Positions 18,667-27,665 are shown, numbered from the stretch's first letter. The stretch: DNA of 64,000 bases from Roseisalinus antarcticus (GCF_900172355.1 NZ_FWFZ01000001.1:62001-126000); one strand, 5' to 3'. Notes: generated from the letters alone by a model not told the origin. Program-made: numbers and translations.

Positions 18667-18809
18667 TGCGAACCTCTCGGGCTTTTGTGTTACCGCTAAC
18701 GGGGCTTCCTTAACGGCCAGTCCGCCCACTGTCTAGCAAGCGCCCGCAGGTTTGCCAAAGGCCTAGCCCCCAGCGGCGCCGAATGCCCAAGACTTGGGCA
18801 GTCTCCCGC

Positions 18810-19394
18810 TCAGGCTTCCAGCTCGGCATCCCAGTAGAGGAAGTCCATCCAGCTGTCGTGCAGGTAATTCGGCGGAAAGCGCCGGCCCATGTTGCGCAGC
18901 TCTTCCGAGGCGGGCTGCCGCGGGGGCTTGCGCAGGGCCAGCCCCGATCGCCGCAGGCTTTGCGAGCCCTTGCGCAGGTTGCACTTCGAACAGGCGGCGA
19001 CCACGTTTTCCCAGCTGGTGATGCCGCCACGGGCCCGGGGCACCACGTGATCGAAGGTCAGATCGCCCTTGGCCCCGCAATACTGACAGCAGAATTCGTC
19101 CCTCAGAAAAAGATTGAAGCGCGTGAAGGCCACGCGCTTCTGGGGTCGGACATAATCCTTGAGGACGACAACGGAAGGTATGCGGATCCGCGTCGAGGGA
19201 CTTCGGACGCATTCATCGTATTCGGCGACGATGTCCACGCGATCAAGCCAGGCGGCCTTGACCGCCTCCTGCCAGGGCCAGAGGCTGAGCGGGTAGTAGG
19301 ACAAGGGCCTGTAATCCGCGTTCAGCACAAGCGCCGGAAAGTGCTTCAGCCCCGAGGGCTGTCGTACAAAATGGGTCCTGAAATCGCCGTCCAT
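18810..19394 (-). CDS. HNH endonuclease family protein
   Basis: The 194-residue protein has a conserved N-terminal part (LVLNADYRPLSYYPLSLWPW) and a zinc-containing HNH module: Cys103-x2-Cys106 (CQYCG), LTFDHVVPRARGG with the DH pair at 115-116, WENVVAACSKCN with Asn130, Cys135 and Cys138. Proteins of this type are widespread single-copy genes in alphaproteobacteria and cyanobacteria. They presumably nick or cleave DNA, but the role is not established, and no restriction or intron context is present. The ATG at 19394 follows a GAGGA-type site. Confidence 0.85.
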   Translation of the reverse strand: MDGDFRTHFVRQPSGLKHFPALVLNADYRPLSYYPLSLWPWQEAVKAAWLDRVDIVAEYDECVRSPSTRIRIPSVVVLKDYVRPQKRVAFTRFNLFLRDEFCCQYCGAKGDLTFDHVVPRARGGITSWENVVAACSKCNLRKGSQSLRRSGLALRKPPRQPASEELRNMGRRFPPNYLHDSWMDFLYWDAELEA

Positions 19395-19697
19395 CCCGGA
19401 GTCCTCTTTCGCCCTGCCTGCCTGTCTCGGCATCAGAGCGAGAGCCCCCGCTCCGTCCGCCCGATGGACTATATCTGGCGTTCGCGTCCTGACAAGCCCC
19501 GCAGGTCTAGTCCTGCGCCTTGGGGATAAGAGAATGTGATGACGCTTGCGTGACAGCGCGTGCGGCCGCCGAATGGCGGTGCGCCGGACAGCAATCGAGG
19601 CAGACCGGGGCGAAACTGCCGCGATTTTGGGCAAGTTGGGGATCGGCCCGGCAGCGCGGCGCCCTCTGGTCCGCCCCGCCGCCCGTCCCGTCGCCCG
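19395..19697. other. Intergenic region with no recognised content
   Basis: About 300 bases separate the HNH gene's start from the 3' end of the esterase gene on the same strand. It must contain the HNH promoter. I see no terminator with a T-tract, RNA gene or operator that I would defend. Confidence 0.5.
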
Positions 19698-20366
19698 TCA
19701 GGAATAGCCGAGTTGTTCGCGCATGAAGGCCAGCGCCACCGACAGCCCGTCATTGGCGATGCCGTGGGCCGTGCCCTTCTGGATATGGGCGAAGACATCG
19801 GTCCAGCCGGCCTCCTGCAGGCCCTCGGCGGCCTGCGGCAGCGCCTCGACCGGAACGACCGGGTCTTCGTCGCCATGGACCAACAGGACCGGCGGGCGGC
19901 TCACGACCTCGTCCACCAGCGCCTCGGGCTCCAGCAGCCGGCCAGAGAACGCGACGATGCCCGCGACCGGATCCTCGCGGCGCGGCACGACGTAAAGCGC
20001 CATCATCGTGCCCTGGCTGAAGCCGAAGATCAGGACCTGCTCGGGCAGCAGATCCTCGTCGACCATGACGCCGTCGAGAAAGGCGTCCAGGTCTTCTGCC
20101 GCGCGGGCCAAGCCCTGCTTGCTTTCCTCTTCCGACGACCCGTCGATCCACGGAATCGGGAACCATTGCAGCATGCCGGGCGCCGCCACCGACATCTCGG
20201 GCGCGTTGGGCGCGAGAAACAGCGTGTCCGGCATGTGCTCTGCCAGGGGCTCGGCCAGGCCGATCAGGTCGGCGCCGTTGGCCCCGTAGCCGTGCAGGAA
20301 GATCACCGCCGAGCGGATCTCGCCCGACAGGGCCTCTCTGCGTTCCGCCTTCAATGCGCGTGTCAT
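19698..20366 (-). CDS. Alpha/beta hydrolase, phospholipase/carboxylesterase family
   Basis: The 222-residue protein is a compact serine hydrolase of the LysoPL/YpfH type. It has AVIFLHGYGANGADLIGL with the oxyanion HG motif, IFGFSQGTMMAL with the nucleophile Ser, VHGDEDPVVP with the acid Asp, and KGTAHGI with the catalytic His. Its substrate cannot be read from sequence; short-chain esters or lysophospholipids are typical. Its ATG overlaps the stop of the alkA-like gene by 4 bases (20363-20366), indicating translational coupling at the end of the cbiD-cobK-alkA string. Confidence 0.88.
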   Translation of the reverse strand: MTRALKAERREALSGEIRSAVIFLHGYGANGADLIGLAEPLAEHMPDTLFLAPNAPEMSVAAPGMLQWFPIPWIDGSSEEESKQGLARAAEDLDAFLDGVMVDEDLLPEQVLIFGFSQGTMMALYVVPRREDPVAGIVAFSGRLLEPEALVDEVVSRPPVLLVHGDEDPVVPVEALPQAAEGLQEAGWTDVFAHIQKGTAHGIANDGLSVALAFMREQLGYS

Positions 20367-20992
20367 CTTGTGCCCTCTCGCCCCTTTTCCCGGGCGTAAT
20401 AGGCCCAGAGCGCCCGCGCCGCAACCGACCGCCAGGGCGACCAGGCCTCGGCCATCCCGCGCAGCACCCTGGGCGACGGCCGCTCGGGCAGACGGTAGAG
20501 CATCCGCGCACCCTCCTGCAGGGCGAGATCGCCGGGGGCGAAGACATCGGCGCGGCCCAGCGAGAACATCGCATAGATCTCGGCGGTCCAGGCGCCGATG
20601 CCGGGCACGGCGGTCAGGGTCGCGATGACCTCGGGCGTGGGGGCGCGGCGCAGGGCCGCGTAGTCGAGCCGGGCCTCGGCCAGCGCCCTCAGATAGCGTT
20701 GTTTGGGACGCGACAGCCCGACCTCGCGCAGAAGCTCCGGCCCGGCCGCGCGCACGGCGGCCGGATCGCGCAGCCCGGCGGCGGTGCAGCGGGCCCAGAT
20801 CGCGGCGGCGGATGCGGTCGAGACCTGCTGGCTGACGATGGCCGAGGCAAGCTCAGCAAAACCGTCGGGCTTGCGCCGGAGGGGCAACGGGGCGCAAAGC
20901 GCCACCGCCTCGCCCATGCGTGGACACTGCGCGGCGAGCCAGGCCGCCCCTTCGGCCACGCAGGCCTCGGTCTCGATCAGCCGGCCGGTCAC
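20363..20992 (-). CDS. alkA: DNA-3-methyladenine glycosylase II family protein
   Basis: The 209-residue helix-hairpin-helix glycosylase would remove alkylated bases from DNA. Key features are FAELASAIVSQQVSTASAAA, the hairpin LTAVPGIGAWTAEIYAM and the catalytic Asp region GRADVFAPGDLALQEG, then WSPWRSVAARALWAYY. It is shorter than E. coli AlkA because it lacks the N-terminal beta domain, as is common in alphaproteobacteria. The start is inferred as GTG at 20992, where GTGA overlaps the cobK stop; ATG-based extensions upstream run in another gene's territory. Confidence 0.85.
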   Translation of the reverse strand: MTGRLIETEACVAEGAAWLAAQCPRMGEAVALCAPLPLRRKPDGFAELASAIVSQQVSTASAAAIWARCTAAGLRDPAAVRAAGPELLREVGLSRPKQRYLRALAEARLDYAALRRAPTPEVIATLTAVPGIGAWTAEIYAMFSLGRADVFAPGDLALQEGARMLYRLPERPSPRVLRGMAEAWSPWRSVAARALWAYYAREKGREGTR

Positions 20993-21702
20993 AGGCCGGC
21001 CACCCAGTCCAGCGCCTCGGGGACGGTGGCCACGTTCCCCGGCGCGGGCGGCCGGCGCAACATGGCCACGGGCAGGCGCAGGCGCCGCGCGGCCTGCAGT
21101 TTGCCGCTCGCCGGGCCGCCAGAATTCTTGGTGACGATCCAGTCGACCCTGAGGCGGCGCAGCAAGGCCTCTTCCGCATCGACGTCGCCCGGCATGCCGA
21201 CCACAAGCTCTGCGCCCGGGATCGGAGGCGGCCCCGTGGGCGGGTCGATGACCCTCGCGATGACGCGACGCCCGGCCAGCCCGGCGAAATCGGCCAGCCC
21301 CTGCCGGCCGGTCGCCAGGAACACGGTCGCCCCGGCGGGAATGATCCGGGCCACGTCCCCGGGTATCGCGACCTCGTGCCAATCGTCGTCCGGCCCCGGC
21401 GCCCAGGCCGGGCGCAGCACCCGCAGGTAGGGCAGACCCGCCTCGGCGCAGAGCGCGGCGGACCGCGGGCCGATCCTTGTGGCAAAGGGGTGCGTCGCGT
21501 CGAGTACCGCGTGGATGCCGGCGTCGCGCAGGAAGGCGCAAAAGCCCGCAGCCCCGCCGAACCCGCCCACCCGGATGGGCACCGGCAGGGGGCGCGGCCC
21601 CTTGGTGGCCCCGGCGAGGGACGCCCGCACCGGCACGCCCGCCGCCGCCAGGCCCTCGGCCAGCCGCCGCGCCTCGGTCGTGCCCGCCAGCAACAGGATC
21701 AT
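20989..21702 (-). CDS. cobK: Precorrin-6A reductase
   Basis: The 237-residue CobK/CbiJ enzyme reduces the corrin ring C18-C19 bond of (cobalt-)precorrin-6A with NADPH. Conserved elements are LLLAGTTEARRLAEGL, LDATHPFATRI, LRPAW and VTKNSGGPASGKL. It overlaps cbiD upstream by 4 bases and the alkA-like gene downstream by 4 bases, so translation is probably coupled across three genes. It belongs with cbiD, cobA and cobB to a cobalamin locus. Confidence 0.92.
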   Translation of the reverse strand: MILLLAGTTEARRLAEGLAAAGVPVRASLAGATKGPRPLPVPIRVGGFGGAAGFCAFLRDAGIHAVLDATHPFATRIGPRSAALCAEAGLPYLRVLRPAWAPGPDDDWHEVAIPGDVARIIPAGATVFLATGRQGLADFAGLAGRRVIARVIDPPTGPPPIPGAELVVGMPGDVDAEEALLRRLRVDWIVTKNSGGPASGKLQAARRLRLPVAMLRRPPAPGNVATVPEALDWVAGL

Positions 21703-22745
21703 CCGGCCCGCGCCAGGATATTGCCGGCCCGGTCGATCACCACCGTTCCGACCGCGACCGGGGCGCCGTCGAGGATCCGCAGCGCCGTTATCCGGGCCTC
21801 CAGAGCGATCCGCTCTGCCAGGGTTTTTCCCGCGATTTCATAGGCTTCCAGCGCGGTGTTCGCGTCCGCCACCCGGCAGTCGCCCGCCCAGTCCGCCAGC
21901 CCGGCGAAGTCCACCTGGCTGCGGCCCGAATGCAGGTCCCCCGCGCCCTGGGCGAGTTTCGCCATCTTGCCGATGCCGCCGCCGATGGTCACCCGCGCGA
22001 TCGGATGACGCCGAAGATACTTGAGCATGCCGGCCGCGAAATCGCCCATGTCGAGCATCGCGTGATCGGGCAGGCCGCAAAGCTGCTGGACCACCCGCTC
22101 GCTGGTGGCCCCGGTGCAGCCTGCGACATGGGCAAGGTCGGCGGCCCGCGCCACATCGACGCCACGGTGGATCGAGGCGATCCAGGCCGCACAGGAAAAC
22201 GGCCGGACGATGCCGGTGGTGCCCAGGATCGACAGCCCCCCCTCGATGCCCAGCCGGGGGTTCCAGGTCTTTTCGGCCAGCGCGGCACCGCCCGGCACCG
22301 AGACCGTGATCTCCACATCCGGCATCCGCCCGTGTTCCGAGGCCAGGTCCGCCACGACCTCTTCCATCATCTGACGCGGGACGGGGTTGATCGCGGGCTC
22401 TCCGGGCGGGATCGGCAGGCCGGCCCTGGTCACGTGGCCGACCCCGTCGCCCGCGCGAAAGGTGACGCCGCCGGAGGAGGCGGCGACGCGGGCGACGATC
22501 AGTGCGCCGTGGGTGACGTCGGGATCGTCCCCGGCGTCCTTGACGATACCGGCCTCGGCCCAGCCGGTGCCCTCTGCGCGGTGCGCCAGATTGAAGACCG
22601 GCGTCTCGCCCCGCGGCAGGACGATGCCCACCCGATCGGGCCAGGATCCGCCCCAAAGCCGGGTCAGCGCCGCCCTGGTGGCGGCGGTGGCACAGGCGCC
22701 CGTGGTCCAGCCCCGGCGCAGCTCTCCTGTCGGTTTGCGGCTCAT
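21699..22745 (-). CDS. cbiD: Cobalt-precorrin-5B (C1)-methyltransferase
   Basis: The 348-residue protein starts MSRKPTGELRRGWTTGACATAAT, the CbiD signature RxGxTTGxCAxAA, with AITVSVPGGAALAEKTWNPR-like (here VEITVSVPGG), GTTGIVRPFSC and GDFAAGMLKY further on. CbiD methylates C1 of cobalt-precorrin-5B and is best known from the cobalt-early (anaerobic) route. The start at 22745 is preferred over 22796 because it begins at the family N-terminus. It is divergent from cobA with a 92-base gap. Confidence 0.93.
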   Translation of the reverse strand: MSRKPTGELRRGWTTGACATAATRAALTRLWGGSWPDRVGIVLPRGETPVFNLAHRAEGTGWAEAGIVKDAGDDPDVTHGALIVARVAASSGGVTFRAGDGVGHVTRAGLPIPPGEPAINPVPRQMMEEVVADLASEHGRMPDVEITVSVPGGAALAEKTWNPRLGIEGGLSILGTTGIVRPFSCAAWIASIHRGVDVARAADLAHVAGCTGATSERVVQQLCGLPDHAMLDMGDFAAGMLKYLRRHPIARVTIGGGIGKMAKLAQGAGDLHSGRSQVDFAGLADWAGDCRVADANTALEAYEIAGKTLAERIALEARITALRILDGAPVAVGTVVIDRAGNILARAG

Positions 22746-22837
22746 GGGACGGACCCTAGCCCCGCGATGTCGCCGCGCCAACGCTTCGTGTCGCATGGAG
22801 TCTTTTCGCCGCCGTCACGATTGGCCATAAGGAGGTC

Positions 22838-23686
22838 ATGACCGATACCGCCCTTCCCCCTTCAGACTGGCCCCGGTTCGATCCGGGATGGGTCTGGCTG
22901 TGCGGCGCGGGGCCCGGAGATCCGGGCCTGCTGACGCTGCACGCGCTCAACGCGCTGCGCCAGGCCGATGTCGTGGTCTATGACGCCCTGGTCACCGAGG
23001 CCATCCTCGACTGGGCGCCGCAGGCCGAACGGATCTATGCCGGCAAGCGCGGCGGCAAGCCCTCGGCCAAGCAGCGCGACATCTCGATGCGGCTGGTAGA
23101 GCTGTCGCGGGCCGGCAAGCGGGTGCTGCGGCTGAAAGGCGGCGATCCGTTCGTCTTCGGACGCGGCGGAGAAGAGGCGCAGACGCTGGTGCAGCACGGT
23201 GTCCGGATCCGGATCATCCCGGGGATCTCCGCCGGGATCGGCGGGCTGGCCTATGCCGGCATCCCCGTGACCCACCGGGACGTGAACCAGGCGGTGACCT
23301 TCGTGACCGGCCATGACCAGTCGGGCGAGTCGCCCTCGTCGCTGGACTGGTCGGCGATCTCGCGCGGCAGCCAGGTCATCGTGATCTACATGGGCATGAA
23401 GCATATCGCGCAGATATCCGCCGCCCTGTTGGACGCGGGCCGCCCTGCGTCCGAGCCGGTCGCCGTGGTCTGCACGGCTACGACCCCCGGGCAGCAGGTG
23501 CTCGAATCGACCCTGGGCCGCATTGTGACCGATATCGAACAAAGCGGCCTGGAGCCGCCGGCGATCATCTGCGTCGGCCGCTCGGTGCTGATGCGGCAGG
23601 CGCTGGACTGGCAGTCACAGGCAGCCGGGGAGCCCGTGCGAAACGATGACCCCCTGAACCGCGGCCCGGCGGCCCGGATCGCATGA
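22838..23686 (+). CDS. cobA: Uroporphyrinogen-III C-methyltransferase (SUMT)
   Basis: CobA transfers two methyl groups from SAM to uroporphyrinogen III, giving precorrin-2 for cobalamin or siroheme. The 282-residue protein has VWLCGAGPGDPGLLTLHAL, RLKGGDPFVFGRGGEEA, the GISAGIGGLAYAGIPVTHRD segment and IYMGMKHI, all SUMT motifs. There is no fused CysG oxidase/chelatase domain. A near-perfect AAGGAGGT ribosome binding site precedes the ATG. It is divergent from cbiD. Confidence 0.95.
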   Translation: MTDTALPPSDWPRFDPGWVWLCGAGPGDPGLLTLHALNALRQADVVVYDALVTEAILDWAPQAERIYAGKRGGKPSAKQRDISMRLVELSRAGKRVLRLKGGDPFVFGRGGEEAQTLVQHGVRIRIIPGISAGIGGLAYAGIPVTHRDVNQAVTFVTGHDQSGESPSSLDWSAISRGSQVIVIYMGMKHIAQISAALLDAGRPASEPVAVVCTATTPGQQVLESTLGRIVTDIEQSGLEPPAIICVGRSVLMRQALDWQSQAAGEPVRNDDPLNRGPAARIA

Positions 23687-23775
23687 CGCGGCGCCCGGAC
23701 CGGCGAACCGTCGGCACGGCCGGTCCAAGGTGCGCTGCACCCAGCCTTCCCGCCGGCCGCATTGGCAGCAACCCT

Positions 23776-23939
23776 GCCTCCGGCGGGAGTTTTCGGACCA
23801 AGATGAAGGGGAATGTGCACGCCAAGGCTATGATGCTTGAAGTGATGACCCGCGAATTGTCGGGACAACGGCCGATAATCGGTCCAACCGACGCCGCCGG
23901 CCGCTCCTTCATCTTGGCAGAAAAACTCCCGCCGGAGGC
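23776..23939. repeat. Paired inverted repeat element between cobA and cobB
   Basis: Two 34-base arms (23776-23809 and 23906-23939) are inverted copies with 30 of 34 bases identical; the shared core is GCCTCCGGCGGGAGTTTT and CCAAGATGAAGG. They flank 96 bases of lower-GC sequence. The arm resembles a repetitive sequence I associate with 3' intergenic regions in Rhodobacteraceae. It could form a long hairpin in a cobA-cobB transcript or be a miniature mobile element. No target duplication is evident. Confidence 0.75.
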
Positions 23940-23957
23940 GTCTGCGGCCCGGATACC

Positions 23958-25217
23958 ATGCCCGGCCTGATCCTGTCCGCCCCGTCCTCCGGCAGCGGCA
24001 AGACCACGCTTGCCCTCGGCCTGCTCCGGGCCCTTTGCCGGCGCGGGCTCGAGGTGCGAGGCGCAAAGTCGGGGCCGGATTACATCGATCCGCGGTTTCA
24101 CGAGGCGGCCTGCGGCAAGCCCTCCATGAACCTTGACGCCTGGGCCATGGGAGCGGAGCGGATCCGGGCCCGGGCGGGGGGCGACGGGCTGCTTGTGGTC
24201 GAGGGGGCGATGGGGCTCTTCGACGGTGCGCCGCCCGATGGACGGGGGGCGACGGCGGATCTCGCGCGGGTACTCGGCCTGCCGGTGGTGCTGGTGGTGG
24301 ATGCCGCGCGGATGTCCCATTCCGTCGCGGCATTGGTCGAAGGTTTCGCCAGGCACGACCCGGATGTGCGAGTCGCCGGTGTTGTCCTGAACCGGGCGGG
24401 CAGCCCGCGCCATGCCGCGATGCTCTGGCAAGCCCTTCGCAACACTGGCGTTCCCGTCCTCGGCGCCCTTCCCCGCGATGCCGACCTGGCGCTGCCCGAG
24501 CGCCACCTCGGCCTGGTCCAGGCCGCGGAGCATCCCGACCTTGCACGGTTCATCGATCGGGCCGCCGATAGCGTTGCCGCACATCTGGATCTCGAGGCGC
24601 TCGTCGCCCTGGCCCGGGATTTCGAGACAGCCCGCTTGCCCCCGATCGACGCGCCCCGCCGCGTGGCGATCGCGCGGGATGCGGCCTTTGCCTTCACCTA
24701 TGCCCACGCTCTCCACGACTGGACCCGGGCGGGCACCACGCTCCTTCCGTTCTCGCCCCTGGCCGACGAGCCTGTCCCACCCGCCGACCTCGTCTTTCTG
24801 CCCGGTGGCTACCCGGAGCTGCATGCCCCCCGGATTGCCGCCGCCCGGACCTTTCTGGACAGTCTCCGCGACGCGGCTCGCACCACCACGATCCTGGGAG
24901 AATGCGGCGGCTACATGGTCCTGGGAGAGAGCCTCACCGACGCCGCGGGAACCCGGCACGCAATGGCCGGGCTGCTGGGGCTGCACACCTCCTTTGCCAC
25001 CCGCCGACTGCACCTGGGGTACAGGACGTTGGAGAGCGACTGGCCCGCCCTGCGGGGCCGCTTTGCAGGGCATGAATTCCATTACGCGACCACCCTGGCC
25101 GCCGAAGGCACGCCGCTCTGGTCGGCGCAGGATGCCGAGGGCACGCCCCTTGCGCCCATGGGCCTGCGCGAGGGGCGGGTCGCGGGCTCCTTCGCCCATG
25201 TCATCGACCCGATTTGA
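23958..25217 (+). CDS. cobB: Cobyrinate a,c-diamide synthase
   Basis: CobB/CbiA amidates the a and c side chains of (hydrogeno)cobyrinate using glutamine and ATP. The 419-residue protein has an N-terminal ATPase domain (LILSAPSSGSGKTTLALGLL, SGPDYIDPRFHEAA, VEGAMGLFDG) and a C-terminal class I glutaminase-like domain with FLPGGYPELHA, ILGECGGYMVLG carrying the nucleophile Cys, and GHEFHYATT with its His. No clear ribosome binding site is seen, and the gene starts 18 bases after the inverted-repeat element. Confidence 0.94.
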   Translation: MPGLILSAPSSGSGKTTLALGLLRALCRRGLEVRGAKSGPDYIDPRFHEAACGKPSMNLDAWAMGAERIRARAGGDGLLVVEGAMGLFDGAPPDGRGATADLARVLGLPVVLVVDAARMSHSVAALVEGFARHDPDVRVAGVVLNRAGSPRHAAMLWQALRNTGVPVLGALPRDADLALPERHLGLVQAAEHPDLARFIDRAADSVAAHLDLEALVALARDFETARLPPIDAPRRVAIARDAAFAFTYAHALHDWTRAGTTLLPFSPLADEPVPPADLVFLPGGYPELHAPRIAAARTFLDSLRDAARTTTILGECGGYMVLGESLTDAAGTRHAMAGLLGLHTSFATRRLHLGYRTLESDWPALRGRFAGHEFHYATTLAAEGTPLWSAQDAEGTPLAPMGLREGRVAGSFAHVIDPI

Positions 25218-25256
25218 CCTCTGGACCAGGGCGCGGAAACTGGATAATCCGCAGGC

Positions 25257-26486
25257 ATGAGCAGCGCCCCCGACACCCTGGCCCGGACCGACGATCGCCG
25301 GGCCATCCGCAACGTCGCCATTCTCGTAGCTGCGCAGGCGATCATCGGGGCCCAGATGCCGATGATCTTCGTGATCGGCGGTCTCGCCGGCGGGATGCTG
25401 GCCACCAATCCCTGCCTGGCCACCCTGCCGATCTCGCTGATCGTCTTCGGGTCGATGACCACGGCGCCCTGGCTGTCGCCCCTGATGCAGCGCCACGGCC
25501 GCCGCGCGGGATTCGTGATCGGCGCCGCCGGGGGGGCCATCGGCGCGGCGGTCTCGGCCTGGGGGCTCTATACCGGCAGCTTCGCGATCCTGCTGGTGGG
25601 CAGCTACCTGACCGGCATCTACATGTCCGCCCAGGGGTTCTATCGCTTTGCCGCCACGGACACCGCCTCCGAAGCGTTCCGCCCCAAGGCGATCTCCTAC
25701 GTGATGGCGGGCGGGCTGGTGTCGGCGATCATCGGCCCGCAGCTCAACAAGATGGTGCAGGAGGCCTTCGTCGTGCCATTCCTCGGCAGCTACGTCGCGG
25801 TGATCGGGCTCAACCTGCTGGGCGTGCTGCTGTTCTTCGGCCTCGACCTGCCTCGTCCCGCGCAGCCCCTGCCCGACGCCCCCCGCGCCCGCACGCGGAT
25901 CGAGTTGTTGCGCGACCCCACCGTCCTGACGGCGATCATCTGCGCCATGGTCTCCTACGCGCTGATGAACCTCGTGATGACCTCGACACCGCTTGCCGTG
26001 GTGGGCTGCGGCTTTTCAACGGGCCGGGCCAACGATATCGTCTCGGCCCACGTGCTGGCGATGTTCATCCCGTCGTTCTTCACCGGTCACCTGATCGCCC
26101 GCTTCGGCACGCAGCGGATCATCGCCACCGGGCTGGCGATCCTGGCCATCGCCGGCGTCGTGGCGCTCAGCGGAGTGACGCTGGGCAATTTCTTCGGTGC
26201 TTTGATCCTGCTCGGCATCGGCTGGAACTTCGGCTTCATCGGCGCGACCACGATGCTTGCAGGCGCCCATTCCCAGGACGAACGCGGCGTGGCGCAGGGT
26301 CTGAACGACATGATCGTCTTCGGCTGTGTGACCTTTGCTTCGCTCGCCTCGGGCGGGTTGATGAACTGCTCGGGCGGTTCCCCGCAAGAGGGCTGGACCG
26401 CGGTCAACCTCGCCATGCTCCCGTTCCTGGCCCTGGCCGGCGGCGCGCTGATCTGGATGGCGCTGCGCCCGCGCCAGACGATCTGA
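25257..26486 (+). CDS. Major facilitator superfamily transporter
   Basis: The 409-residue protein has about 11-12 predicted transmembrane helices, with the MFS loop 2-3 motif in degenerate form (PLMQRHGRRAGFVIG) and a pseudo-repeat in the second half (GHLIARFGTQRIIATGLA). It resembles the YnfM/NarK-like MFS proteins annotated as generic permeases; the substrate is unknown. It starts 39 bases after cobB, so cobalt, precursor or cobalamin-related transport is possible but not supported by any motif. Confidence 0.85.
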   Translation: MSSAPDTLARTDDRRAIRNVAILVAAQAIIGAQMPMIFVIGGLAGGMLATNPCLATLPISLIVFGSMTTAPWLSPLMQRHGRRAGFVIGAAGGAIGAAVSAWGLYTGSFAILLVGSYLTGIYMSAQGFYRFAATDTASEAFRPKAISYVMAGGLVSAIIGPQLNKMVQEAFVVPFLGSYVAVIGLNLLGVLLFFGLDLPRPAQPLPDAPRARTRIELLRDPTVLTAIICAMVSYALMNLVMTSTPLAVVGCGFSTGRANDIVSAHVLAMFIPSFFTGHLIARFGTQRIIATGLAILAIAGVVALSGVTLGNFFGALILLGIGWNFGFIGATTMLAGAHSQDERGVAQGLNDMIVFGCVTFASLASGGLMNCSGGSPQEGWTAVNLAMLPFLALAGGALIWMALRPRQTI

Positions 26487-26490
26487 GCGG

Positions 26491-26886
26491 ATGCACCACA
26501 GCACGAATTACAGCGACACGTTCCTGCGGGTCTCGCCCGACACCCGGGCCACCAGCGGCACTCCGCCGCCAAAGCCCGGCACCGTCACCGCGCTGGAATT
26601 CTGCCTGCTGCATGGGGCGCCCTACGGAATGACCAGCGACGACCTGCTGGTGGCCGTCACTGCGGAACGCCTTGACAGGGCCCCGGACGACCGGCTCCGC
26701 GCCGAGATCTTCGCCAGCGCCCAGCCATGCCTGCGCAGCTCGCCCCTGGTGCGGATCTACGGCTGGGGCATCCACTACGACCAAAATGCCCGCATCGCGC
26801 TGGTGGGGTGCGAGACAGAGGCCTATGCCCGCCTCGCCGCCGACCCGACCCTGAACCAGATCGCGGGCTTGCGGCGCCGCGCCTGA
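26491..26886 (+). CDS. DUF6157 family protein
   Basis: The 131-residue cytoplasmic protein starts HHSTNYSDTFLRVSPDTRAT and contains LLHGAPYGMTSDDLL and YGWGIHYDQNARIAL, which match the DUF6157 family as I recall it. No function is known. It begins four bases after the MFS gene and is probably co-transcribed with it. No membrane or catalytic motif is visible. Confidence 0.75.
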   Translation: MHHSTNYSDTFLRVSPDTRATSGTPPPKPGTVTALEFCLLHGAPYGMTSDDLLVAVTAERLDRAPDDRLRAEIFASAQPCLRSSPLVRIYGWGIHYDQNARIALVGCETEAYARLAADPTLNQIAGLRRRA

Positions 26887-26894
26887 AGGGCCCG

Positions 26895-27665
26895 CTACCA
26901 GCTCCCCCGCGCCGCAACCCGCGCGAGGCTGAGCTTGCGGCGGAACTCCGAGACCGGAAGCTCTCCGCGAGCGACCCGCCCCGGATCGGCCTCGGCCCGC
27001 CGCAGCAGCCTGTCCGCCTGCCAGGTCCAGCGCAGCGCAAAGGCGGCGGCCGGCCCCCCCGCGCCGGCCCGCGCCCCGGCCAGCCGCAGACGCGCCTCCC
27101 GCGCCAGCGCCGCCACCGCCTCGGGCCGCCCGTCGGCAAGTGGGCGCTGCCCCCGCGCCTCAAGGTCGGGCACCGCCGAGAGCCAGAAAGCGACAGCCCC
27201 GCCATAGGCCGCGTCCCGCACCGCACCCTCGGCCCGCGCCTCGGCTCCGAGGGCCAGCGCAGCACACCAGCTCAGGTCCCCGGCCGTGGCATCCATATGT
27301 GCATCGAAGGCGGCGCGGTCGGCAAAGGGCTCGCGCCAGATGTCCCAACGCCGCGCAGCCGCCGCGCGGTCGAGCAATTCGAGCGGCAGGCCATGGGTCC
27401 GGATCACCTCGGCCAAGGACCCGGCGACCTCATGGGCCCGCGGCGTCTCGCCCCGGCCGATCTCGTCCAGCGCGTCACGCCACCATTGCAGGCGCATCTC
27501 GGCGATCATCGGCTCCTGCGTCACATAGGGCGCCCGGCTGACCTCCAGATTGAACGCATGGAGCGGAAACAGAACCGACCGTGCCTCTGGCGGGCAGGAC
27601 ATCGCGGCCAGAAACCGGTCCGGATCGCCCCGCTCCACCAGTGCCGCGCATGCCGCAACGGTCAT
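26895..27665 (-). CDS. Squalene/phytoene synthase-like protein
   Basis: The 256-residue protein resembles the trans-isoprenyl-diphosphate synthase fold, with LFPLHAFNLEVSRAPYVTQE and AEMRLQWWRDALDEI, and an Ala-rich C-terminus. The Asp-rich DxxxD substrate motifs of true squalene/phytoene synthases are not evident. It therefore resembles the NDUFAF6-like group implicated in complex I assembly, common in alphaproteobacteria, rather than a carotenoid enzyme; no crt genes are nearby. Its start overlaps the lipoprotein stop by 4 bases. Confidence 0.75.
   Translation of the reverse strand: MTVAACAALVERGDPDRFLAAMSCPPEARSVLFPLHAFNLEVSRAPYVTQEPMIAEMRLQWWRDALDEIGRGETPRAHEVAGSLAEVIRTHGLPLELLDRAAAARRWDIWREPFADRAAFDAHMDATAGDLSWCAALALGAEARAEGAVRDAAYGGAVAFWLSAVPDLEARGQRPLADGRPEAVAALAREARLRLAGARAGAGGPAAAFALRWTWQADRLLRRAEADPGRVARGELPVSEFRRKLSLARVAARGSW

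Noticed and set aside
18784-18800. Hairpin TGCCCAA/TTGGGCA after the HNH gene
   Set aside because: No T-tract on either strand, so not called as a terminator; the short stem may be chance.
23683-23970. 95-codon plus-strand frame between cobA and cobB
   Set aside because: It consists largely of the inverted-repeat element and has no ribosome binding site or family match.
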